DNA from: Farysia itapuensis
Lineage: Eukaryota; Basidiomycota; Ustilaginomycetes; Ustilaginales; Ustilaginaceae
DNA: 17,854 nt
Reading direction: 5' to 3'
Assembly (NCBI GenBank): GCA_023212645.1
Contig: JALBYC010000053.1
Location: forward strand, 1 to 17,854
In this document: one piece after another, positions 5,941 through 13,580 of the stretch
Numbering within the stretch: position 1 is the stretch's first letter
How the letters are laid out: each line of letters begins with the position of its first letter
The notes under the pieces: model-generated
Told to the model about the DNA's origin: nothing
The model's database searches: none
The model's input: only the letters and a program-made list of their open reading frames with translations
Position numbers and translations under genes: made by a program

Positions 5941-8394
5941 CTAGCAGTGATCTATGCTAAGCAGGGAGTGGTGTTTGAGACTAGTGGCGCGCTTGAGCTG
6001 GCGACGGGTAGCGCGAAAGGGCACGTTTGTGGTACTTTCGGCAAGAACAGTCTCATCGGCACTAGAGCAAGTAAAGGCAGAAGGCGGGGTAGAGCACAGA
6101 GAAGGAGTAGAGGAGAGCGAGAGCGACGGTGACACCTCCTTCTGGTCGTGGTGCTGGTGCTTGTGGTCACCGTCATGCCCTTTTCCCTCTGCTGCTGCTG
6201 CTGCTGCTGCGCGTGCAAATGGATTTCGTTTGCTCGTCGTGCGTTGCATGGCAGCTGGCGGCACTTTTTTCGTCGGTGATTCAGATCGGCTCCGCACCGC
6301 CAACGCTGTCGTCGCACCACTCTTTGCTGCTGCCGCCGCCGTCTTCGCCACCACTGTTTGCGATGGAATGCTGCCCGATCGCTCCATTTTGGCAGCGGCT
6401 GAGACCGTTCGTCCCAGCTTGCCTTTACGAGTGCCAAGCAGGGCAGAAGGCAGAGCTGTCGCTGATGTCTTTTTGCTGTTCTTTTTGGCCAGTTTGCGCT
6501 GTTGGTCGAGGTAGTCTTTGTGCTTGGACCAGGTGTGTTGTGCGACAATCTGGTCGATTGCCGTGGTGGGTGGCTCGCCGGTGGCTTTGGCGGGAAAGAG
6601 GGAGAGCGCTGCACGCTGCAAGTCACCCTGGATCCACACGTCGAATACCTCCTCCCACTCTCGCGCCGGGTTGGGGAAATCGTAGTTGAGCAGAATCGAG
6701 CGGATGGGGGTGTTGGGATCATGCAGCTCATCCTCCTCGTCTTGCTCCTCTTGCACGGCCGGCTTAGACCGCCGACGCGTGTCGTCCGATGGCGTTGCCA
6801 TACGGCTAGACCCACCACCCTCCTCATCATCGTCAGACGAGTAGATCAGCCATTCATCCTGCGCATGGCATGCTTTGGCAAACTCGCGCACAATCCGCTT
6901 CGTTCCAGGCACTTTGAGACTCGTACCGGCGACAATCAACAGATCCGGCGGCAGAGGCTTGAGTCGAGCAGGACGCGGCGCTCGTTTCTTTGTGCCACCA
7001 GCGGCAGCAGCGGCGGCGGCGGTGGTGCTGTCGTCGGTATTGGCAAAGGCGCGGGCTAGGATGTCGTCCTTGGAATCGTCGTGCTGTGCAAGCAGCGTTT
7101 CGACGAGATCCGTGTCGGTGGGATGGTCGAGGATGGTGGGGAGGGATTGTTTTTGCTCTTTGCGTTGGCGAGCGCGTGTTTCCGAGGCGGATTCGGGGAC
7201 CGAGGGTTCGTTGGGGTCACGTAGGCCGAGGATATCGCGTTGGAGGCATTGACCGACGCGTTCTGCGCCCTCGTTCTGGCCGCCGTAGAGGACAATGTCG
7301 ACCTTCATGCGGCCGACGCCACGGGAACGCATTCCGGCAGAGGTGCGCACCTCGTCGGCCGTCTCACAGCGTGGACAGGGAACCGCCTCCCCCCGCTGCA
7401 ACAAGGCCAAGGCTTGCACACTCTCTTCATGCCCCAACGCCACCGACCCTTCGCGATTACCACTTGCAGTTGATGACGACGACGATGACGGACCAGCACG
7501 GTCCTTGCGCACCGTGTTGCCGAGTACCACCTTGTGACTACACAGCGCACAGGTCAGCGTCTGCAGTGTGCCGTGCAATGGAATTGTTCGCGGAAACATG
7601 GGCTGCGTCGGCGGCAGAGCTTCTTGCGCCGCCGCCGCTGCAAACAAGAGGTGCGAGTCCGATTTGGTGCGAGACCATGCATCGGCCGTGTCCCTTCCAA
7701 AGCGCTTCCGCTTGCCGAGAGCGCGAACGGTGGTGGTCGAGTCGCCTGCTTCTCCCAATCCAAACGTCAGGCCGGCTTTCTGCTCCAAGCCGTCGATGTT
7801 CTGCGTATAGACGCGCTGCAGTCTTCCCTCGTCGTCTAGCCGTTTTAGCAGACGGTGAAAGATGGTCGGCTCCGCCTCGTCAGCCAAGCGCTTCAACTCG
7901 GCCACCATACTGTAAAACAGCGAAGACGTCGATTCCGAGCTGAAAAGTCGAGCATCAAACAGGTCTTTGCCCGAAGACAGTCCGGCAGTGGGATGCTTCT
8001 CCTTGAGCTTCTTAAAGAGGCCGTGGGCGGATCGAAAGTCGGGAATGTTGGCCGGAGACGAGACCGAGATGCCGGCGCCACAGATGACGGCAATCCGACG
8101 CGCACCGGCTACCGCCTCGTACAACCGCGCCAAATCACGATCCACATCCCTGCTCGACTCGGCAAACGTAGGGACGACAACATCGTTGGGCACGTCGTAC
8201 TTGAGTGCCTTGAGATCAGTGGCGCGACTGTCGAGCGGAGCGCCGGTGAGTGGATCTGCAAAAGAAGCGACAGCTAGACTCTGTACCCGCCTCGAGAGCC
8301 GACGCGAGCCTGGATCCGGCTTGAGGGATGGCTTCTCCCGTGGCTCTGGAGGCAGCGACACGCTCGCAGCTTGCGGCAACTTGATGACAATCAT
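5941..8394 (-). CDS. HST3: Sirtuin NAD-dependent deacetylase, Hst3/Hst4 type
   Basis: This is a nuclear protein deacetylase that uses NAD. Yeast Hst3/Hst4 remove acetyl from histone H3 Lys56 after S phase and support genome stability. The 817-residue protein has the Sir2 core: G-A-G-I-S (about 106-110) and I-P-D-F-R-S (about 117-122), T-Q-N-I-D-G (about 197-202), catalytic His274 in L-H-G-T-L-Q, and zinc pairs C282/C285 and C340/C343. V-D-I-V-L-Y-G, G-T-S-L-K-V-P-G-T-K-R-I-V-R-E-F and L-L-N-Y-D-F-P close the fold near residue 590. These last motifs favour Hst3/Hst4 over Sir2/Hst2. Large low-complexity inserts lie before the His, between the zinc pairs and before GTSLK. The C-terminal ~220 residues are Ala/Ser/Lys-rich. 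The NAD loop reads S-S-P-A-N-I-P-D-F-R, two residues longer than usual. ATG 8394 is the first in frame after a stop. No intron is needed. Confidence 0.9.
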   Translation of the reverse strand: MIVIKLPQAASVSLPPEPREKPSLKPDPGSRRLSRRVQSLAVASFADPLTGAPLDSRATDLKALKYDVPNDVVVPTFAESSRDVDRDLARLYEAVAGARRIAVICGAGISVSSPANIPDFRSAHGLFKKLKEKHPTAGLSSGKDLFDARLFSSESTSSLFYSMVAELKRLADEAEPTIFHRLLKRLDDEGRLQRVYTQNIDGLEQKAGLTFGLGEAGDSTTTVRALGKRKRFGRDTADAWSRTKSDSHLLFAAAAAQEALPPTQPMFPRTIPLHGTLQTLTCALCSHKVVLGNTVRKDRAGPSSSSSSTASGNREGSVALGHEESVQALALLQRGEAVPCPRCETADEVRTSAGMRSRGVGRMKVDIVLYGGQNEGAERVGQCLQRDILGLRDPNEPSVPESASETRARQRKEQKQSLPTILDHPTDTDLVETLLAQHDDSKDDILARAFANTDDSTTAAAAAAAGGTKKRAPRPARLKPLPPDLLIVAGTSLKVPGTKRIVREFAKACHAQDEWLIYSSDDDEEGGGSSRMATPSDDTRRRSKPAVQEEQDEEDELHDPNTPIRSILLNYDFPNPAREWEEVFDVWIQGDLQRAALSLFPAKATGEPPTTAIDQIVAQHTWSKHKDYLDQQRKLAKKNSKKTSATALPSALLGTRKGKLGRTVSAAAKMERSGSIPSQTVVAKTAAAAAKSGATTALAVRSRSESPTKKVPPAAMQRTTSKRNPFARAAAAAAAEGKGHDGDHKHQHHDQKEVSPSLSLSSTPSLCSTPPSAFTCSSADETVLAESTTNVPFRATRRQLKRATSLKHHSLLSIDHC
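6189..6210 (-). repeat. CTG/CAG triplet repeat encoding an Ala run in the sirtuin tail
   Basis: Seven perfect CTG triplets on the plus strand (frame GCA on the minus strand) encode an alanine run in the C-terminal tail of the sirtuin. The repeat is in frame, outside the catalytic core, and a probable length polymorphism. Confidence 0.85.
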
Positions 8395-8554
8395 GATGGC
8401 CAAGGATGGCAATCAAATGGCAATGGCAGTCAGGAAGAAAGAGGAAAGAAAGCGCGTCGTTTTCAATCGCGTAAATATGCCACGTCCAGTCACGTGATCC
8501 CTTTCTCCCCCGCAATCCGAGATTTGCCGCACGAGCCACTTCCTCCCAACCACC
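8395..8554. promoter_or_regulatory. Bidirectional promoter of sirtuin and isochorismatase genes, with a TCACGTGA palindrome
   Basis: These 160 bp lie between the divergent start codons of the sirtuin (8394, minus) and the hydrolase (8555, plus). An 8-bp perfect palindrome TCACGTGA at 8490-8497 contains the E-box CACGTG. This is the consensus site for basic helix-loop-helix factors such as yeast Cbf1. A partial match, CACGTC, precedes it at 8481. The site lies about 60 bp upstream of the hydrolase ATG. Which factor binds is inference. Confidence 0.6.
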
Positions 8555-9453
8555 ATGGCGATGACGAGGATGATGACGAGGACAGCACGCATCGATATGA
8601 GCAAGACGGCCCTGTTTGTCTGTGATATGCAGGAGCGCTTCAAGACGGCCATTGCCAACTTTGACCAGATCACCAACACATCAGCTCGCATGCTGAAAGC
8701 TGCCCACATCCTCCAGCTGCCCGTCTTTACCACTGAGCAGAATCCCAAAGGTGCGTAGATGAGGTCTGCGCGCGCGCATATGCGACAATATTACTGAAGA
8801 AGAAGGAGATACACAGCTTTGGGGGCAACGGTGGCGCCTTTGGCTGAGCTGATTGGTCAGCTGCCCTCGCTCTCATCGAGCGCAGTACATGCAAAGACCA
8901 AGTTCAGCATGGATCTGCCTGGGATCACGGACAAGTGGCTTGCCGAGGCAGGCGGGATCGAGCATGTGGTCCTGTTTGGCATTGAAGCACATGTATGTGT
9001 GCTGCAGACTGCGCTGGATCTGCTGGAGCGGGGTGTTCAGGTGCATGTCATCAAGGACGGCGTCTCGAGCTGCAACGTCGGCGAGATTGACGTCGCTCTC
9101 GAAGTAAGTCGATCGCATGCACGCCCGCGCTGCACACATACACATGCTGCTGACCACCTTTTTTCCCCGCACAGCGCATGCGTGATTCGGGAGCCAAGAT
9201 CACCACGTCAGAGTCCATCCTCTTCCAAATGCTCAGTGAGTTGCCCCTTTCTGCTTTGCCTTGGTCCCATGATACTGATCCGTTCTTGCCGACAGACGAC
9301 GCTTCTCATCCCAAGTTCAAGGCCATTTCCAGCCTTATTGTGAGTAAATGCAGTGCCAGCAGCTGGGGGGAATACGGTGCTGACGCAGAGCAGAAAGAGG
9401 AAAAGCAGCAGATCAAGGAGGCCGTCAACTTGCTTGGCCTTGCAAAGTACTGA
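8555..9453 (+). CDS. Isochorismatase-family hydrolase (ISOC1/ISOC2-like), five exons
   Basis: This is a cysteine hydrolase of the isochorismatase-like family. Its relatives ISOC1/ISOC2 have no firmly known substrate. Exons are 8555-8750, 8817-9103, 9175-9235, 9296-9339 and 9394-9453. The introns are 66, 71, 60 and 54 nt, all GT..AG. Splicing gives 215 residues. Counting from the inner Met at 8597, the expected triad is visible: Asp10 (F-V-C-D-M-Q-E-R-F), Lys80 (K-T-K-F-S-M) and Cys112 (E-A-H-V-C-V-L-Q). The joins restore the family blocks TEQNPKALGATV, ALERMRDSGAKITTSES, LFQMLNDASHPKF and LIKEEK. ATG 8555 sits in an ideal CCACCATGG context and adds 14 basic residues. ATG 8597 gives a 201-residue protein that matches the usual start. 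The gene is divergent from the sirtuin and only 83 bp upstream of Ku80 on the same strand. Confidence 0.92.
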
Positions 9454-9536
9454 GTCAATGAAATTTATATACAAAGTGTGTCTTCCTTCCCTCCCACCAC
9501 CATCATTGTCAGTGAGGTTTTGGGTGCGCAGCAGCC

Positions 9537-11924
9537 ATGAGTGTGGTGCCCAACTCACTCACCATCTTTGTCATTGATGTTTCCGCCTCGATGGGTCGTA
9601 AGCGTGAGGTGCAGGATCTCGTCATTACCGACAACTACACCGTCGAGAAACGCACCAGAGTCATAACCACCCTCGAGTGGGTAGGACACTTTGTCTCGAC
9701 CCGCATCGCAGAAGTCATCCTGCGCGAGCTCAAGACCACCAAGGTAGCCATCATCCTCTACGGCTCCTCGGTCACCGACAATGTCGTTACCGATGCAGGC
9801 GGTATGGACACCTACACTGGCATCCACGAGATCTTCCCCCCCGCCGTACCAACCGTACACACCCTGGATCTGGTGGGCAGACTGCGTCCCGAGCCAGATA
9901 GTGTAGCCGCAGGCGATCCGCTGTCTGCTCTGGTGGATGCCATACAGCTCTCCTCGCTGCCGGCAAAGGGTGGCATTCGCGATTCGCAGAAACACTCGTG
10001 GACCCGCACCATCTACCTCATCACCGACGGTCGCGCTCCTTTCAGCTGGGCAGGCTCCGACTCCACCAAAGACAAGCTTCGACAGGAAGGCATCGATCTG
10101 CGCATCCTCGGCATCGACTTTGACCAGCAACAGCCGCACAATGCCACCATCAAGCGCGATGCCGACGAGACGCTCAAACACAAGAACCAAGCCTTCTGGC
10201 GCGACTTTGTCAGCGACCCCTTCAAAGTTGCCACGGCAGCACAGGCTATCGACGACACGCTACTGCCGACGCTCAAACTCAAGAGTCCAGCACCCAACAG
10301 GACCCTCCTCTGCTTTGGCGATCCGCAAGACCTGGCAGACAAGCGTGCCTTTCAAATCCCCATTGCCCTCTACAAGATGATTGACGCCAACAAGCCCATG
10401 ACGCAGAAAAAGATCTCCAAGCTGGCCTACGAGCGTGAAAGCAACAATGGCGCCAATCCCAAACAGGAGCATACCACGCACGACGAGAGCACTTCTTCGC
10501 CACCACCATCACAAACAATCCTGAGCGTCGAGATCAAACGCAATCGCTTTCTTCTTGACCAACTCACCGGTACGCAGCAGAATGGCCGAGAGCAGCAGCC
10601 CCAACCACTGCCGGACAGTGCCGAGGCCAGTTTCACAAGAGCGTGGAAACTCGGCGCCTCGCTCATCCCCGTGCCAGATTCAGCCTTTGTCCGCCCGAGG
10701 GAAACGCACAAGTCGATGGAGATTCTGCACTTTTTCAACGCATCCGCCTACCGGCGCGAGTACAATGTCGAGGAAATCTGGTACGTCTTTGCCGACGGAT
10801 CGCAGGACAGGGCGCAGATCCAGCTGGCTAGTTTTATCCAGGCCATGGTCGAACTCGACGTACTAGCCGTCGTCCGACTGGTCCGCAAGGACGGCGCCGA
10901 ACCCGAACTAGGCATCCTCAAACCACAGATGGATCCCACGACCAACTACTTTTTCTACAGCAAGGCACCCTTTCGTGAAGATCTGCGTCGCTTCCTCTTC
11001 CCACCCCTTGACCGCGTCATCACGACAGAAGGCGTCGAAATGCGTCAAGGTCCGACGATCCCAGACGCGACAGATCTCGACGCCATGAACGCCTTTGTCG
11101 ACAGCATGCAGCTCGAGCCTGACTGGTTCAATGTCGAGCAGAGCTTCAACCCGGCCATTCACGCGCTAAAAGCTGCGGTGCGTCATCGAGTCATTCACCC
11201 GACCGACACGCGTGTACCCGGTCCACACCCTTCGCTGCTCAAGTATGTGGAAGCCCCCCACGCCGTACGCGTTCGTGCAGCCCAGGCGGCTGAAAAGTGC
11301 AAGGAACGCTTCAAAATCGCCTACATCCCACCCAAGAGCAACTCGGAGCAGAAAAAACGAAATCTCGCCTCAGCACAGCTAGACGACAGCGTCAGGGGAG
11401 ATAGCGGCAAGTATGGTCGCGTCACCACCCAGGCCGAAGTAGCCGCTGCGAAGAGTATGGCTCCACCGCCGGAAGACGAGCAGTCCGACACGGAAGATGA
11501 AACTGAACCACCTTCCGGCATGCCGGAGCGAGACGAGCCAACGGCTACCGACTCGGCCCTGCTCGACATTTCCCGACCCGTTCAACACTTGCACGAGCTG
11601 GTGCACAAGGATGACGTTACGCAAGCAGTGTTACGACTGGAGAGCACCATTCGCCATCTGGTCGAGAAGCGCACGTACGACCTGGCGATTGACTGTCTCC
11701 AAGCAGGCAAGGTCGTTGCGCAGGAGTATGAAGAAGCCATGCGCTGGAACCAATTTGTCCGCTCACTCAAACGCACGCTGCTCAAATACCACGCCTCCTT
11801 TTGGCAGTCGAGCGTCAAAGGCCGCTACGATCTCGGACTCGTCACGCAAGACGAGGACGAAGCAGGCCAATCCGACGTCACCCACCAAGACGCACAGGAA
11901 TTTGCCGAAACCGAAGAACTATGA
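9537..11924 (+). CDS. YKU80: Ku80 subunit of the Ku DNA end-binding complex
   Basis: With Ku70 it forms a ring that binds double-strand DNA ends, starts non-homologous end joining and helps protect telomeres. The 795-residue protein has three parts. The N-terminal vWA domain (about 8-245) starts L-T-I-F-V-I-D-V-S-A-S-M-G and contains L-I-T-D-G-R. The Ku core beta-barrel (about 255-560) includes K-L-G-A-S-L-I-P-V and Y-F-F-Y-S-K-A-P-F. A helical arm follows to about 598. A disordered acidic linker (about 600-675) leads to a helical C-terminal domain (about 680-770) with R-W-N-Q-F-V-R-S-L-K resembling the Ku80 C-terminal (PK-binding) domain, and an acidic tail ending E-F-A-E-T-E-E-L. Length is near that of fungal Ku80, and the single exon is intact. 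It lies 83 bp after the hydrolase gene and ends 26 bp from the stop of the convergent DHH gene. Confidence 0.95.
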   Translation: MSVVPNSLTIFVIDVSASMGRKREVQDLVITDNYTVEKRTRVITTLEWVGHFVSTRIAEVILRELKTTKVAIILYGSSVTDNVVTDAGGMDTYTGIHEIFPPAVPTVHTLDLVGRLRPEPDSVAAGDPLSALVDAIQLSSLPAKGGIRDSQKHSWTRTIYLITDGRAPFSWAGSDSTKDKLRQEGIDLRILGIDFDQQQPHNATIKRDADETLKHKNQAFWRDFVSDPFKVATAAQAIDDTLLPTLKLKSPAPNRTLLCFGDPQDLADKRAFQIPIALYKMIDANKPMTQKKISKLAYERESNNGANPKQEHTTHDESTSSPPPSQTILSVEIKRNRFLLDQLTGTQQNGREQQPQPLPDSAEASFTRAWKLGASLIPVPDSAFVRPRETHKSMEILHFFNASAYRREYNVEEIWYVFADGSQDRAQIQLASFIQAMVELDVLAVVRLVRKDGAEPELGILKPQMDPTTNYFFYSKAPFREDLRRFLFPPLDRVITTEGVEMRQGPTIPDATDLDAMNAFVDSMQLEPDWFNVEQSFNPAIHALKAAVRHRVIHPTDTRVPGPHPSLLKYVEAPHAVRVRAAQAAEKCKERFKIAYIPPKSNSEQKKRNLASAQLDDSVRGDSGKYGRVTTQAEVAAAKSMAPPPEDEQSDTEDETEPPSGMPERDEPTATDSALLDISRPVQHLHELVHKDDVTQAVLRLESTIRHLVEKRTYDLAIDCLQAGKVVAQEYEEAMRWNQFVRSLKRTLLKYHASFWQSSVKGRYDLGLVTQDEDEAGQSDVTHQDAQEFAETEEL

Positions 11925-11950
11925 TTTCATCAACCAAGCGACACCCTTTT

Positions 11951-13462
11951 CTACTGTGTGCTTGTCTTCTTCGGCGAGGTGGAGAATCCCATGGCGAGCA
12001 GGTTGTTCTTCTGCCCCCTCGGTTTGGCAGCGGCACTACGCGCAGACGTGTCTGGCGGAACACCGATCTGCATAAGCTGGCAGAACTTTTCGAAATGCGC
12101 ATGGGGAAAGATGCCACCGGAAGCCTGCGGGTGTCCGTTAAACGCACTGCCGTCGAGTTCGCGCATGAGCTGCTGCTTCCACTCGCCATCCGTGTCGGCA
12201 TAGCTGTTGAGCACGTCAATGATGTTCACCTCTTCTCCGCGCTTTTTGGCAACATGGGCAATTCGACAGCTGAAATTCGTCAGACCAGGCTTGTAGCCCG
12301 AATTGGCGCACATGACCACCTGGAGATTCTTGCTCTTAAGCGCCCCCGTCCAGCGTGTTGCGATAGATGGGTGGACCTGGTAAGCGCTTTTGATCGAGAG
12401 CAGCGCCACTCGGCCGTCTTTGGCGAATTTGGGTGGGGTGTGTGTGCATCGTTCTGTTTCGAGACTGACGGCATCGCGTGCTTCGTACAGCCGTGCTGCA
12501 TGCGGGTTCAGCGCTGGATCCAGGATGGACAGTGGATCCTTGGATGACAGAAGCGCGTCCCACGCGGTTTGCACGTCGAAATCAGGCGTACGCCGCGGCG
12601 CATTGAGCAGCGCAATTGCGGAACCTAGCCGCTTTTTCGTCCACTTCTTGACTTCGGCTGTCAAATCGGGAAAGGGAGCGTCCCAGGATACGTTGACCGA
12701 TAGATCGCCCATGGTGCCGAGCACGGCGAGATAGTCGATCCGCTGCTCGGCCTCGCTGGTCTCCGGCCATAGTGGACGGCAGAGGATCCAGGTGAGGAGC
12801 GAAGCTGTCGCCACCGGTTTGTGATGGCATGCATTGAGCATGAGACACCCATGTGGTCCTGGATCGCCAGCCGGTAGCCAGTGATGGTCCACCACCATGG
12901 TGTGCACTGCGTCCGTGTGCTCCGACTGCCACCCGTGCTCCGCCCCGGGCACGAGCGCTGGCGAATTCCGCGACCCTTGATCGAGCACAATGATCCATTT
13001 TGCACCGTATGCAGCCATTGCATCCCGCTGCACTGGATCAGCAGGATTCGAACCCTTGCTCATCAAGTGCACCGCAATCAACGCTGGATCAATCCCCAAG
13101 GCTTCCGTCAGTGTGCGGTACATGATCACCCCCGCATCCAGTCCGTCGGCATCCTTGTCCGGCACAATCAGCACTTGCTCCTGCGCTGCAGCACACTTGC
13201 GCAGAAATGCCGCCGCCTGTTCCAGTCGATCCACCGGCGCAGGCCATTCAGTACACTCGGCCGTCAACCTCGCCACGGCTACACTGGGCGATACGTCCTG
13301 TTTCTTGGCCGGCAGTGCAGCTGTAATTGAACCGGATGCCTTGCGTTTGGTTGGCGGCGACATTCTTGTACTTGCCAAGCGGATCTGCGGTCGTGCCAGG
13401 CGTACTACTGCCACACTCCTGAGCATGGGGGAGCAGGGATGTATGAGGATATGCCTCCACAT
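11951..13462 (-). CDS. DHH-DHHA1 phosphoesterase (RecJ-like), probable nuclease
   Basis: This metal-dependent phosphoesterase is in the superfamily of RecJ exonuclease, nano-RNases and Cdc45. From ATG 13462 it is 503 residues. All catalytic motifs are intact: D102-K-D104-A-D106-G, D161-Q-G, V-V-D192-H193-H194 and G-T-M-G-D253-L. A C-terminal DHHA1 signature G-H-P-Q-A-S-G-G lies at 443-450, favouring a nucleic-acid substrate over polyphosphate (Ppx1 has DHHA2 instead). Three in-frame ATGs compete: 13462, 13426 (residue 13) and 13363 (residue 34). Residues 1-33 contain six Arg and no acidic residue, like a mitochondrial presequence. After residue 34, K-R-K and a later K-K resemble a bipartite nuclear signal. 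The frame opens further upstream only through non-ATG codons. It is divergent from the ETF alpha gene and convergent with Ku80. Family certain; substrate and location inferred. Confidence 0.85.
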   Translation of the reverse strand: MWRHILIHPCSPMLRSVAVVRLARPQIRLASTRMSPPTKRKASGSITAALPAKKQDVSPSVAVARLTAECTEWPAPVDRLEQAAAFLRKCAAAQEQVLIVPDKDADGLDAGVIMYRTLTEALGIDPALIAVHLMSKGSNPADPVQRDAMAAYGAKWIIVLDQGSRNSPALVPGAEHGWQSEHTDAVHTMVVDHHWLPAGDPGPHGCLMLNACHHKPVATASLLTWILCRPLWPETSEAEQRIDYLAVLGTMGDLSVNVSWDAPFPDLTAEVKKWTKKRLGSAIALLNAPRRTPDFDVQTAWDALLSSKDPLSILDPALNPHAARLYEARDAVSLETERCTHTPPKFAKDGRVALLSIKSAYQVHPSIATRWTGALKSKNLQVVMCANSGYKPGLTNFSCRIAHVAKKRGEEVNIIDVLNSYADTDGEWKQQLMRELDGSAFNGHPQASGGIFPHAHFEKFCQLMQIGVPPDTSARSAAAKPRGQKNNLLAMGFSTSPKKTSTQ

Positions 13463-13580
13463 ACTTTTGCGTAAGTGACGTGCATTGGTCAGGCTGACTA
13501 AGCAGCGTCGGATCAGCCGGCCCACATTTGGACCGAAATCTCCGCGCGTTTTTGAAAGCCATCAAACTACCACCATCGTC
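13463..13580. promoter_or_regulatory. Divergent promoter between DHH protein and ETF alpha genes
   Basis: These 118 bp separate the start codons at 13462 (minus) and 13581 (plus). They contain TGACGT at 13476-13481, a CRE-like core, and ATTGG at 13484-13488, which is a CCAAT box on the minus strand. CCAAT boxes recruit the Hap complex, a known activator of fungal respiratory genes, which would suit ETF alpha. Single short matches are weak evidence. If a downstream ATG of the DHH gene is used, the region is longer. Confidence 0.4.

Noticed and set aside
2241..5990. The 10-mer CTAGTGGCGC occurring at 2241, 4069 and 5981
   Set aside because: About one 10-mer triplet is expected by chance in a window of this length, and the copies lie in unrelated coding contexts.
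6990..7943. Long antisense open frame (317 codons, plus strand) across the sirtuin gene
   Set aside because: It opposes a well-supported sirtuin core, has no recognisable domain, is Arg/Pro/Cys-rich like typical shadows of GC-rich coding DNA, and the true gene explains the open frame.
9388..9393. Alternative AG acceptors for the last exon of the isochorismatase-like gene
   Set aside because: Using 9388 shifts the frame and loses the L-I-K-E-E-K block; 9390 would need an unusual GAG acceptor. CAG ending at 9393 keeps the family sequence.
11801..12547. 248-codon plus-strand frame spanning the Ku80 tail and antisense to the DHH gene
   Set aside because: It overlaps two confident genes in other frames and shows no family motif; a shadow frame.
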